Positions 10,800 through 21,328 of a stretch of DNA of 64,000 nucleotides are shown here, in pieces; the stretch's first letter is position 1; each line of letters starts with the position of its first letter. The stretch comes from Costus lasius (Eukaryota > Streptophyta > Magnoliopsida > Zingiberales > Costaceae), in contig CM050449.1 in the NCBI GenBank assembly GCA_027563935.2, positions 90,930,371 to 90,994,370 of the forward strand, read 5' to 3'. Made by a program: the position numbers and the translations under genes. The notes under the pieces are model-generated. The model ran no database searches. It was given only the letters and a program-made list of their open reading frames with translations, and had not been told where the DNA came from.

Positions 10800-12300
10800 C
10801 CTCCTATAGTCATGGCTATCACTTGGTTCCTTGACTCTAGCACCACTCGTCATGTTACTCTAGATTATCACACCCTTTTAGAAGCCATTCTATACCATGG
10901 ATTAGGGTCAGTTCAAATAGGTAATGGTATATGTTTGTAAATTACTAAGCTTGGAAAGACATACTTGACTTCTTCTAATTGTAACTTAGCATACGCAATA
11001 TGTTCTTTATGTTCCTCATATCACCAAAAACTTACTTTCATTATGTCAATTTACTTTTGATAACAATATTTATTTTGAATTTCACCTTCATGAGTGCTTT
11101 GTGAAGGATTGAGCAATGGGATCCATTCTGCTATGGGGAGGAATAAAAAATGATATCAACCACATTTAGTCTTCAATCCCATCCATTCATCTTAGAGAAC
11201 ATACAAGCACCACCTCATTGCATGCTCAGCTTGGACACCCTTCTTTACATATTTCTAAACAAATAATACACTATTATGGTCTTCCCATCAAATCAAAATC
11301 ATGTTTTTCATCATTGTCAAGCTTGTTTGCAAGCTAAAAGTCATCAACTCCTTTTTTTTTATTTCTAATAAAAAAAGAGATTTCTCCATTAAAACTTATT
11401 CATTCAAAGGTTTGGGGCTCTGTTACTGTTTAATCAAATAATGGTTATTCATATTAAGTTTCTTTCATTGATGATTATAGTAATGCACTTGGCTTTTTCT
11501 TATGTATTAAAAAAATGAAGTCACTCATATATTTTGACATTTTCAAAAGCATGTTGAATGATTCTTTAGATGCAAAATTTTGGCTATTCAATCTGACTAA
11601 GGTGGAGAGTTTCATGTCCTTCATCAACACCCTAAAACTTCAAGAATCCATCATCAAGTATCTTGCTCCCATACACTAGAGGAAAATGGATCTGATCATT
11701 GATACCTCTCTTGCTTTACTTCAACACACCTCAATACCTACTAGGGGTGAGCATTCAAGAGTTCGGTATCAGTACTGGTATCAAATTTTTGGTACCAAAC
11801 TCCCAAAGTTTGATTTTTTAAGTATCAGTACTAGTACTGAACTCTATTTTGAGAAATTCCCAAAGTACCAAAGTTGCGAGAGGAGAAAAAGAAGAGGAGA
11901 AGAAAAGAGGAAGAGGAAAAAGAAGAAAAGGAGAAGAAGAAGAAAAAAAAAAGAAGATAAAGGGGAAGGGGTGGAGAAGGAAGAAGAGAAGAAAATTAAA
12001 TAAATAAATAAATAAAATTTTGGTACTTCGGGAGTTTGGGATTTTCTAAATCATATTTAGGGTACCGGTATCGGTACCGTAAACCCAAACTAAAGTTTGG
12101 CACCAGTATTGAACTCCTGAACTCCCAAAGTACCAGTACCGAAGTACCGAATGCCAAAAATTTTGATACGTACCTTAGTACCGGTACCGTTTGCTCACCC
12201 TTAATATCTACCAAATATTGTAATGATATTGTATCCCTTGCAGTTTATCTCATCAATCACCTCTCTACTCATACTTTAGCAAATATGAGCCCTCTGGAGA
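10800..12300 (+). pseudogene. Copia protease and integrase remnant
   Basis: Around 10,815-10,930 the translation WFLDSSTTRHVT followed by GSVQIGNGI matches the copia protease (normally a D-S/T-G triad; here DSS) and its downstream GNG block. The pre-integrase zinc region survives poorly near 11,210-11,340. Near 11,580-11,690 the pieces IQSD, GGEFHV and a glutamate region mark the integrase core. After the hAT insertion, integrase resumes at 12,215 with IVSLAVYLINHLSTHTLANMSP. Frameshifts and stops throughout. Confidence 0.6.
11742..12203. mobile_element. Non-autonomous hAT element, 8-bp target duplication
   Basis: Ends TAGGGGTGAGCA and TGCTCACCCTTA form the terminal inverted repeat. ATACCTAC at 11,734-11,741 and ATATCTAC at 12,204-12,211 are an 8-bp duplication with one mismatch. 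The subterminal regions are packed with GGTACC/GGTATC words in both orientations (for example ggtaccggtatcggtacc at 12,061), and the middle is a purine-rich stretch (11,875-12,000). It interrupts copia integrase coding. No transposase. Confidence 0.88.
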
Positions 12301-12321
12301 AGCTCTACAATCATTCTCTTA

Positions 12322-12443
12322 GGCTATGTTCGGTTGGGTGGAATCCACCGTGGAAAGAATGGAAAGTGCAATGAATCTTTCCATCCAGATTCATTGCACT
12401 TTCCATTCTTTCCACGGTGGATTCCACCCAACCGAACATAGCC
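12322..12443. mobile_element. 122-bp perfect-palindrome Tourist-type MITE
   Basis: Two exactly complementary 56-bp arms (12,322-12,377 and 12,388-12,443) flank a 10-base loop tttccatcca. TTA duplications sit at 12,319-12,321 and 12,444-12,446, as in PIF/Harbinger (Tourist) elements. The ends read GGCTATGTTCGG and its complement. It lies in copia integrase coding sequence. Confidence 0.9.
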
Positions 12444-12453
12444 TTAAGTATGA

Positions 12454-13683
12454 ATTCTGACATGGTTTTGGTTGCGCATGTTAGACTTGGCTTAAAACTA
12501 TAACAAACACAAACTTCAACCTCATTCTCAATTATATGTATTCCTTGGTTACAATAATTTGCATTGTGGCTATTGTTGCCTACATGTATCGATCAGGTGG
12601 ATTTATTTTTCTTAACTTATTATCTTGGATGAATCTAACTTTTCTTTTATAGCAATAAGTAATTATGCGCCTAACTTTCCAAGACCTTCTATGTCATCCA
12701 CAACTATATATTAAGGTCTCTTGGGAGCAGAACCATCTCAACCAATTGTTATGATGACAATAAACTCATCATCATCTTTTGAAGACAAAGTATTATCATC
12801 CTCCAATGGAGCTCATGATATGGTGCCTCATGAACTAAGTGATATTATATCTTCTCAAGATAGAGCCTTCATATCTTCTAATATAGCTCAAAATGAAGAA
12901 CCTCTAGAATCAAGTGACACACTATCGACACTAAAAACCCAAACTCCACCTCAATGCACCTAGACACTACAAGATATTTACAACAACACTATCCCTATTT
13001 CAACAAGTACTCAAGTGCAACTAAGCATACTTTACCATATGCATTGCTCACATCTTTACCACCAACTGAATCAACATGCTTCACACAAGCATCTAAAGAT
13101 CCTTCTTGGCAAGTAGCTATTACCTCTTAATTTAATGTTCTACTCCACAATGGTACTTGGACTCTAGTCCTTAGACTTTCCTCCATGAATATTATTGGAT
13201 GCAAATGGGTATTTCAGCTCAAATATAAGACTAATGACACTATTAAATGATATAAAGATTGTCTTGTTGCAAAAGGATTTCATCAACAACCAAGTATTGA
13301 TTTTACTAAAACATTTAGCCTTGTGGTTAAAATCACCTTGGTCCATCTATTATTATCCATTACTATCAGCTAGAGTTAGCCAAATCATTAACTAGATATT
13401 TAAAATGTTTTTCTACATAGTCACTTAGAAGAGACAACTTACATGGAGCAACTACCTTGCTTTCATCATCCACAATTTCCAAATCATGTATGTCATCTCA
13501 AAAAGTCTATTTATGGTCTATGACAAGCTCCTCATGCATGGTTTAATTATTTAAGTGGGTAGCTATAAACTCATGGCTTTATAGGGCCAAAAATTGATAC
13601 TTCCTTATTTTACAACTTTAGCTCCAATATTATGATCTATATTTTGATATATGTAGATGACATATTAATCACTAGCACAAATT
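12454..13683 (+). pseudogene. Copia integrase-RT linker and reverse transcriptase, 5' part
   Basis: From 12,721 a serine-rich open stretch of about 80 codons corresponds to the variable linker between integrase and RT. RT starts near 13,150: GTWTLV, then IIGCKWVFQLKYKTNDTIK, CLVAKGFHQQPSIDFTKTFS. Near 13,650 the strand encodes IYVDDILIT, so the copia YVDD active-site motif is intact even though stops precede it. Coding is cut at 13,683 by the insertion and resumes in the same frame sense at 18,199. Confidence 0.7.
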
Positions 13684-13721
13684 TGTTGACGGTAAAAAAA
13701 ATAATAATAAAAAAAAAAAGA

Positions 13722-13920
13722 ATAAATAAATAATTAATTAATTGATCATTGTGGTGTGACAAAATTAATTAATTAATTATCAATTAATTATTAACTAATT
13801 ATCAATTAATTATTGATTATCAATTAATTAATTATTAATTATCAATTAATAATTGATTATTAATTATTATCAATTAGTTAATTAATCAATTGTAATTAAC
13901 TATTAATTAATTAATCCATT
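13722..13920. repeat. TTAATTAA-rich simple sequence
   Basis: About 200 bases made of overlapping taattaatta and atcaattaatta words, self-complementary throughout. It lies just inside the left end of the solo-LTR-like insertion. A stem ggtcaaaa/ttttgacc with a 7-base loop follows at 13,964-13,986. Confidence 0.8.
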
Positions 13921-14253
13921 TTTGACCACAATGGCGCAGCATAATATAAAGAGAGCAAGTTGGGGTCAAAACATCCTATTTTGACCAAAAGATTTGCTCT
14001 TGTGCGAAGACAAGCAAAAAAAAAAAGAAGAGGGAAAATAAATAGAAATAAATAAAATAAGAAAGACATGTATGAGAAAAATCTAATTTTGGATTAAGGT
14101 GGTATTCGATCAAAATTTTTAGAAGCGGTAATCCCTATTTGTGGAAAAACGTGGGCATGTACAGAAGCTTGTAAACAAAAAAAATAATAAAATATTAAGA
14201 GACATGGGATGTAGGAGCATATTCATCGAAAAAAAAAAGAAACTAGAGGCGTC

Positions 14254-14260
14254 TATATAA
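14254..14260 (+). promoter_or_regulatory. Putative TATA box of the solo-LTR-like insertion
   Basis: TATATAA in the context gtctatataagggc, about 570 bases from the left end. Downstream DNA lacks upstream-type features and carries the 65-bp repeats, as expected for a transcribed leader. This is inferred from sequence only. Confidence 0.45.
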
Positions 14261-14447
14261 GGGCTGATAAAAAAGAAAAAAGGGGATCGATCATTGGGCA
14301 TTGGCTAGAGCTTAAGAAGGAGGGAATTTTCTTGTGCATCGGCTGAAACTTTTCATAAATTCTAAGAAGAAAAGAGGAGGCTCTCGGCTACACTCTGCAT
14401 AGACAGGTATAATTTTCTTAACCCTTTCCTTCTTCCTCTTACTCTCT

Positions 14448-14715
14448 AAGGACTTCTAGAACCTAAGGATTTGATCTATTTATTGGATAAAAAAAAATAG
14501 AGAAAAGGGGTTAAGGACTTCTAGAACCTAAGGATTTGATTTATTTACTAGATAAAAAAAAATAGAGAAAAGGGATTAAAGACTTCTAGAACCTAAGGAT
14601 TTGATCTATTTACTAGATCAAAAAAAAAAAAAGAGAAAAGGGGCTAAGGACTTCTAGAACCTAAGGATTTAATCTATTTACTAGATAAATAAAAAAAAAA
14701 TTAGAGAAAAGGGTT
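14448..14715. repeat. 65-68 bp tandem repeat, four units
   Basis: The block aaggacttctagaacctaag recurs at 14,448, 14,513, 14,578 and 14,646. Each is followed by tttgatctatttactagat, an A-run and agagaaaaggg. Units differ mainly in the A-run length, suggesting slippage as well as unequal exchange. Confidence 0.9.
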
Positions 14716-14719
14716 GAGG

Positions 14720-17270
14720 ACTAAAAAAAAAAAAAAGAGAAAAAGCTATTATTGCTGCAAAGTCTCGGCAAAACAAAAAAAAAAGGGAGGAAAAAGTGCT
14801 TGTGTAAATTTCGGCTGGAAATTTTAAAGTGGAAGAGCTGCTATTTGACACAAAAAAAAAGGAGGTCACTATTGTAGTCTCGGCAAGAAAAAAAAAAAAA
14901 ACTGGATCGGCCCGAATAAAAAGAGAAGGCTGCTGTTTGCTTCGGCAGAGAACAACTAAGGAAGAAGAGCTCGGCTTGAAATTCCATCAAGGATCCTTAA
15001 AAAGGGTTGACCATGTGATCTTGGAGAAGCTCCTTACAAGAGATCCTCACAATAACAAAATATACCAAGCAGCAGACATTTGCCGAGAATAGTCTCGGCT
15101 GATGATTTCTTGTTGCTGCAAAGGCAGCTTCCAGTAGCAAAGAGGTCTCGGCAAGAAAATCCAGAGCCAGTATTTATCAATGAGTCATTACTCAGAGACT
15201 GGTACAAAGTTCACCTTTGCCAAAGAATCGATCAAAACCTGGTTGTAATAAGAGTAGAAATTTTTCTGTTGTTGCCTAGCCTCGGTTGGAAACTTTGTCA
15301 ACCGCTGATTGGATCGAAAACAAAAAAAAAAATATATCGGCCGGAGGCTACCAACTACCACTTGAAGAAAATCCTACGTATGAACTGCTCTAACAGTCCT
15401 AGGTTGCCGAAATAAATCCTGTTTACACGAAACAAATTTCACTCAGTCATACGCCATGAATGACTAGTAAAAAACTTGCGTTATGGCTGTCGTTGCTGAG
15501 GAAATTGAAGGAAAAGACTCGGCTGGAGCTTTACCTAAAGAAAAAGGAACGAAAGAAGGCAGGATTTAATTCCTGAAGGAGGTAAAATCTTCACCAAGGA
15601 TTCAACAAAAAAATTTGCGCCTTGGAAGGGATTCCTAATCTCAGCAAAGGTAAAAATCCTGGTTTAAAATTCTATCCAGAGTTAAAATTGTGACGAGGCA
15701 ACTTCGATGGAAACTCTTGGCAAGCAATTTAAAAATTCAACGTTTGCAAATTGATTACCAAAAGATTGCAGCAAAAAAAAACCAGAAGTTAATACACGGA
15801 AGCGGCAGTAATGGTCTGGCCATATGAAAATCAAGCATGGGACAATAGAGTCATCAAATAAAACCTGAATGGAAGCTCGCCGGAATAAAAAGGGCAGTGT
15901 ATCCAGTTGTATCCAATGAACTTTGATCCAGCCGATGAACCTGCGCATATGGAAGAGAAGAAATTTCGTAAACTTGGAAGGAATTTCAGAAATTTAACCG
16001 AGTTGATAAGAGAAAATTACCCAGAGAAGCAAAAAGAACAGTATCTTGGGAGTGTTCTAAACATGAGGAAAGCGGCATATAAATAAAGAAAAATACCTAC
16101 CGCTTTACTCGGAAATTGCCGCGGCCGAATCTGACGCGAGAGCTGCTTTCCACTCGTCCATGAGAATTTTGATGCACCGCTATATGTTGTTGCCACCAAA
16201 ATTGTCACCTTCAGACTCTCTACGAAATCAAAATCTGCCTCCGCTTAAACTAAATTGCTTGACGGGAGATTACGTCCGAATTTGCCAAAAGAAATCATTG
16301 CCGCCAGACCTCCTCCTCCATAAAAAAAAATCCTCTGCCAGAACGTTGGAAGGCTTCATCGAGCTCGCTATATGAAATCTCATCATCAAGCTCCTTCCGG
16401 AGCCCTTTTCTCTGCCGCTCCCAGAACTTTTTCGCTCCATTGCTCGAATCCCCGCTAAACTGAAACGTTCCATCGTCAAACTCGTGATGAAGCTTCAAGG
16501 AGGGGATTATTTCTAAGACTTGCGAAATCCTCTTCCAGAATATTACTGGGTCTTCATCTATCGACGAGTCCATCAGTAGGATTTCTTTACTCTCCAGCGA
16601 ACCACAAAAATCCGTGGCCGAGTCACCACTGCTCATGGCTAAAAGTATTCCGCCAAGCTGCCGCCGCCAAAAAGATATTTGCTGTCAAGCTCATGGCAAA
16701 AACAGAAGCTCGTTGTCTTCGGAATCATCGCCGAAACGAAAGTCTAACTGCCATTAGATCAGTCGCCAAGCAGCCACCGTCCCAACTAGACCCGCCGCCG
16801 GAATATGGCGTGTCTGGAAAACTCGATTCCTACAGAAATCTTCCCTAATCTGCAGTCGATCTTTACACCGTCAAATGAGAGCCGTCTCCAGGGCTCATTC
16901 TTTGCCGCCAAACTGTGTCTTCCAAAACTTGTTACCAAGCCGTTATCGCCGAGTTAGAAATCTTCCACCGGAACTTGGCGTCGTTCCCTGGACTCGTCGT
17001 TAACATGACCCAGGTCGATCGCCGGATCATTAGAGAATCAGACATCTACCTGGACCGCTCCCAGAAATCGATCCAGCGGAAGCAAACCCCTGATGAATTG
17101 GGAAAGTCACGAATAAAGTCATGCTTAATGAACTTCCAATTGAGATTAACCTTTAATGGGTTGGTCAAAATTGGTCAACACTTATTTAAATTATCTAAAT
17201 AGCAATAAATCGTGGCACCTCCTCAACCATTCCCTTATGTCGGACGAGGCTTAATCTTATGAAATTCGTT
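14720..17270. other. Body of the solo-LTR-like insertion, no recognised gene
   Basis: Contains many tcggc words (ctcggcaa, tttcggctgg, gtctcggctg) and several short open frames on both strands. The longest is about 113 codons on the minus strand at 16,295-16,636, acidic and without a motif I recognise. From about 16,100 to 17,090 the GC content is higher. I cannot assign coding function; captured DNA within the LTR is possible. Confidence 0.35.
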
Positions 17271-17277
17271 CAAATCT

Positions 17278-17740
17278 TGAATGTTTAGCTCATCGGCTCA
17301 TTCAATCAAATTCGAACGTTTGGTCCCACGATCCGTTCATCCAACTTTGAACGTTTGGCCCATCGGCTCATTCATCTAAATTTTTGAATGTTTGGCCTAT
17401 CGGCTCATTCAATTGAATTCGAACGTTTGGTCCATCGACCCGTTCATCCAATTTCGAACGTTTGTCCTATTGACTCGTTCATCCAAATTTTGAATGTTTG
17501 GCTTATCGGCTCATTCAATCGAATTCGAACATTTGGCCCATCGGCCCGTTCACCAAATTTTCAACGCTTGGTTCCATGACTCGTTCACCCAAACTCGAAC
17601 GTTTCGCCTATCGGCTCATTCATCCAACTTTCGAACGCTTGGCCCATCGGCCCGTTCGCCCAAACTTTGAACGCTTGGCCCATCAGCTCGTTCACCCAAA
17701 TCTGAACATTTGGCCTCACGGCTTGTTCACCCAACTCTTG
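17278..17740. repeat. 35-36 bp minisatellite, about 13 units
   Basis: A unit of the form gaacgtttggcccatcggct then cgttcacccaaattc repeats with starts at 17,314, 17,349, 17,386, 17,421, 17,456, 17,492, 17,527, 17,562, 17,597, 17,633, 17,669 and 17,704, plus a degenerate one near 17,278. Spacing is 35-37 bases. Units are diverged at several positions, so the array is not freshly amplified. It is open in some plus-strand frames only because the unit lacks stops. Confidence 0.92.
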
Positions 17741-17815
17741 CACTCAACTCTCCCAATTAATTCAAACATAGTCATGAATGATAAATTCTTGACGCGTGTT
17801 GTCGATGACGTTGTT

Positions 17816-17866
17816 TGGGAGGTGCGTACGTCGATACTTTGTATCGGGGCGTAGCTCCTCAACGTT
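17816..17866 (+). other. Leader stem-loop motif shared with the chromodomain gypsy
   Basis: TTTGGGAGGTGCGTACG, then CGATAC-TTT-GTATCG, then GGGCGTAG aligns with 24,599-24,641 in the 5' leader of the gypsy element at 22,739. The hairpin stem is perfect in both copies although the stem bases differ. See the corresponding finding. Confidence 0.6.
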
Positions 17867-18198
17867 GTTACAATACAACTCAAACTTTTCTCCATGGCTT
17901 ATGTCAAATGATGCACTCTTGTACCAAATTGTAAACCGTGTCGTGACACGAAATTATAAATGACATTCTTTCAACCATCTTGTCTTCACTTTTGTTATGT
18001 ATTATAGATCTCTTAATCAAAGGTGCCCTAAGATCCTTATGGGTAATTAACAATGAATGCTTGCATTCATTGAAAGCTAGAACAGAACCTACTAAAACAA
18101 AAAGCCTTATAATTTATAAGGTGAATTTGATACTATCGCACTATATTTTCAATATTTCAATTACATTGAAATATAACCAAAAATGACCCCACAAAATT

Positions 18199-18440
18199 CT
18201 TCACACATAAATGACTTAATCATATCTCTTGGTCAGGAATTTGCCATTAGAGATTTGGGACATGCTAATTTTTTCTTATGATTGAATTGTTACAACATCC
18301 TCATGATTATCTGCTTTCTCAAAGTAAATATATATTGGGAATTCTTTAACGTGCCAGGTGCCAAAATGGATGGTGCTCGACCAATTTTAACACCAACAAT
18401 CTCAAGCTGTTGGGTTACTTGTTGGCAACATTGATAATTG
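18199..18440 (+). pseudogene. Copia reverse transcriptase, 3' continuation
   Basis: The translation SSHINDLIISLGQEFAIRDL then GHANFFL matches the RT segment that follows YVDDILIT by a few residues, so it is the continuation of the fragment ending at 13,683. It goes on with a broken LSQ-KYI-like stretch and MDGARPILTPTIS (the D-A-K/R-P-x-x-T-P block). Recognisable coding ends near 18,440. Confidence 0.7.
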
Positions 18441-18539
18441 GATGACACCTTTTCTCTATGTGAACAATGTCTCCACCTTTCAAGCATTGATTACTCAGGT
18501 GGCCATGTAGGGGCACATAATGGAAGGGAACATGCAATG

Positions 18540-19169
18540 TGGTTGCATGGTCATGCGGTGATTACATATGTGTGTATGTGTAAACATAATACAATCATTG
18601 AAGACATCGGAAGCTTGTTAAAGATAAAGTAGTGGGTGGTATAACACTTGTGTTTGGTCATAATAAATGTTTCTTTTATTTATGGGATCATGGTATTCCA
18701 TAGGACTAGTTTAATGCATAGACCTTATATCCCCTAATGGAGGAATTAATGTACATAGTGTGCAATTAGAAGACATTGTACACACTCATCCATTTGAAAC
18801 TTTTTGTCACTCATACAATGTCCAAAATCTTTTTTATATAGGAAAAAAAATGTAAAGATTTGCTAAATATATGTTTCAATTGTTGTAAACTAGAATTTTT
18901 AGCATTATGGTTTGATGAAAGCTTGTAATTTTACATGATTGTATTATGACTAGCAACTACCTTGCACTTACAAACAATTTATATGTTAGAAAAATTCCTT
19001 ATCATACGCAAAAATCTATTGCATGATTTTAGAACAATGTTTATAATTAATGTAATATTTTTCTTCTTCAATCCAAGTATTAGGCCAAAGATCTTCCACT
19101 ATTATCCTCACTTCAGTTCGCTCTTAATAGGAAGAGACCAAAACATTAGGATGTGAATGGGAACCTAGC

Positions 19170-19200
<31 letters not shown>

Positions 19201-19374
19201 CACTACTAGGCTCCCCTTATAAAGGAGTTTGGGTTTTATGATGCGAAATCGAACTATCAAACTTGCGAGCTATATAGATCGTCTTCACATTCATTAATGA
19301 GTTGTTATGGGCTCATTTACCTAATTAACAAATACTCTATTAAATCAATTAAAGTTCGACGAAAATTTTCAACA
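18540..19374 (-). repeat. 3' LTR of copia-family copy A
   Basis: Ends ttttcaaca at 19,374, directly followed by ttctcccacttgg, the complement of a polypurine tract (CCAAGTGGGAGAA). Aligns to 51,300-52,173 in copy C and in part to 46,540-47,130 in copy B. The outer (left) end is not defined. Confidence 0.6.
19171..19197. repeat. (TA)n microsatellite
   Basis: About 13 TA units inside the LTR of copy A. Copy C has ctatataatagtagaag at the corresponding place, so the run expanded after the copies separated. Similar runs lie at 41,172-41,192 and 46,513-46,534. Confidence 0.9.
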
Positions 19375-20109
19375 TTCTCCCACTTGGTCAATATTAATTG
19401 ATTTTATCATTTAAAAAATTTACAAAATAATATTCATTTGTAATGTATATATGCTAAAAACACTTTTAAAGAAAGATGCATTTGTTAATCCATATAACAC
19501 CTCATTCAATTAGGTTTAATACAACCACTAATATCGAATCATGGCATAGCATTGTATCATTATGGAATACAACTCACACATATTAGTAAATTACATCAAC
19601 ATGGATCACTATGTGATTGTGTAGTAAAATAATATATACTTAATATCATTCTCTTATTAGTTATCTTTATGATTTATTGAAACTAATGAGAAATATACTT
19701 AATGATTTCTCTAAACCAAATGAATAATCGACAATAATATGTCTTATAAAATTTTTCTAAGATTAATGAGAAATCTCCTTCATGATTTTTTTAAACTAAA
19801 TGAGAAATCCATAGATTTGCAGTAAGACATACATTATAGCAAACCACCATGCTATCATCTTTAAGACTTCATATTTGTATCAATTTTAAACATCATATTA
19901 GAATAAATACTAAAATGATACAAATAAGTAAGAACATAAACATGTATCATTGTAAAACAATATATACATATTATAAATGATACAAAATGAAATATGATTC
20001 AAATAAATGAGTTCAACATTGCATTGCATGCAAAAACTCCCACTTACTAAATATAACAATAGACTCTATAATACCCACATTTGCAGTATGGTGCACAAAA
20101 TAGTAGGTG

Positions 20110-20720
20110 CAAAGCCTTTAGCTAATTGATATTTAATCATATTGTTAGTGTTGATATATTCAAATACTATGTCTCCTTTCTTAACTAGATTCCTAATTGT
20201 AAGGTATTTAACCTCAATATGTTTTATTACACTTGGCTATGTGCTATGCTAGCACTATTAGTTTCAAAAAAAGATGGCACTTGGCAAATGTGTGTTAATA
20301 ATAGGGCGGTGAGCAAGATCACTATCCACTACAGGTTTTTGATTCTGTGTTTAGATGACCTTTTGGACCAACTAAGTGGGGCCATTATTTTGAAGTGGAT
20401 ATCATCAAATTTGTATGAAGGAAGGTGACGAATGGATGTTAGCCTTTAAAACTAGGGATGGAATCTACGAATGGCTTGTGATGCATTTGGCCTATCTGAT
20501 TCCCTGAGTACTTTCATGTGCTTAATGAATGATGTTTTTAATTGTACAAGGTTTAAACACTGCAAAGCTATTACCATATAAAACTTTAGGAGGGCTTAGA
20601 AATAGAATCAACAAGCAACATTTTTTTGTGATAAAATTCTTAAGCCATATAGCTTGCAATAATTGTTAGTCTTGCACATTTATAACTAATAGGTATGCTA
20701 CCAATAGGGAGATTAACCAA
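20110..20720 (-). pseudogene. Copia RNase H remnant, copy A, split by a gypsy fragment
   Basis: The minus strand matches the copy C fragment at 54,068-54,420, whose translation includes [17 protein letters not shown] and EYINTNNMIKDQLAKGL, the end of copia RNase H. In copy A the region is divided at 20,236-20,540 by an unrelated plus-strand gypsy RT fragment. Stops occur in all frames. Confidence 0.65.
20236..20540 (+). pseudogene. Gypsy RT fragment inserted in copy A
   Basis: Translates as [20 protein letters not shown], then [18 protein letters not shown] and, after a frameshift, [19 protein letters not shown]. These match successive RT blocks of Ty3/gypsy pol (VKKKDGSWR, DDLLDQL, MPFGL-type). 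Copy C has only about 5 bases at this place, so a 300-bp piece of another element was captured here, with no LTR or duplication. Filler DNA at a repaired break is the simplest explanation. Confidence 0.8.
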
Positions 20721-20789
20721 TTCCTACACAATATTATGGACCATATACTCTTTTATTTTTTTTTTATGAATTTTCACAATGAAGTCTTT

Positions 20790-21106
20790 AAGTGCTCCCA
20801 CATTGTCATATTTTTATGCTTGTTAAGACATTCAAAAATTTTCTAGCTTCTGGTATATCAAATTTCTTTCCCCTGCTATTTCAAGCAAACTTTCAACATT
20901 ATAAATCTCAAGCACTTAACATATGCTTAGAAATCCATTATTTCATAGCATACAAGCTTAGTCTATTGAACCTCTCCCACTTTGCATATGGTTTATTTGC
21001 TACCATTGAACTATCACTTGCAAGCTTTTATGATTTATTTTCTCTAAATGAAATTAAATATCAATTATATCAAGTGCAAATCAAACATCTTTTTCTCATC
21101 TTTTAA
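20790..21106 (-). pseudogene. Copia gag fragment, copy A
   Basis: The minus strand encodes DSSMVANKLYAKWERFNRLS, then LYAMK, the W-E-R-x-N-R-L-S-L block of the copia gag N-terminal region, as in copy C (54,441-54,785). Both copies join this gag piece almost directly to RNase H. The open plus-strand frame here is incidental. Confidence 0.6.
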
Positions 21107-21328
21107 AATTCAACCCTTTTAACAATAGTTAATTGCTTTTTACAGTGAAGAAAACTAATAGAGACAATAATTCATAAGCCAACACATAAAAACAATAATA
21201 AAAGTTGGTTAAGAATTTAGAGTTTAATAAAATATATTCTATTGTTGTATTTTTCTCCTTTCAACAAAACATATGACATGAAATAAAAAAAACTCAACCG
21301 TATATATATTATCTCACAATGTATCAAT

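Larger units (their letters stand above)
13684..18193. mobile_element. 4.5-kb solo-LTR-like insertion, 5-bp target duplication
   Basis: The insertion begins TGTTGACGG, ends GACCCCACA, and is flanked by AAATT at 13,679-13,683 and 18,194-18,198. Removing it and one AAATT restores continuity of the copia RT reading at a single point (STN / SSHIND), which fixes the ends independently. I could not find a second LTR copy inside it, so it looks like one long LTR or an unusual non-autonomous element. It carries a TATA box, two minisatellites and a leader motif shared with the gypsy element at 22,739. Confidence 0.65.
10105..18440 (+). mobile_element. Decayed Ty1/copia element, plus strand, heavily interrupted
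   Basis: Translations in shifting frames give gag, zinc knuckle, protease, integrase and reverse transcriptase in copia order from about 10,105 to 13,683, resuming at 18,199 in the RT domain. It carries three datable insertions: a hAT MITE (11,742-12,203), a palindromic Tourist-type MITE (12,322-12,443) and a 4.5-kb solo-LTR-like element (13,684-18,193). Stops and frameshifts are dense. I did not find its LTRs; the right part is lost where copy A of another copia family begins near 18,540. Confidence 0.75.

Noticed and set aside
11875..12003. Lysine/arginine/glutamate-rich C-terminus of a 105-codon frame
   Set aside because: Translation of a purine-rich simple stretch inside a hAT MITE.
16295..16636. 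113-codon minus-strand frame, acidic, balanced composition
   Set aside because: The best-looking unexplained frame here, but no motif is recognised and it lies within an LTR-like insertion; not called as a gene.
17278..17740. CRISPR-like regular repeat of about 35 bp
   Set aside because: Units are contiguous and diverged with no unique spacers, in a plant genome; it is a minisatellite.
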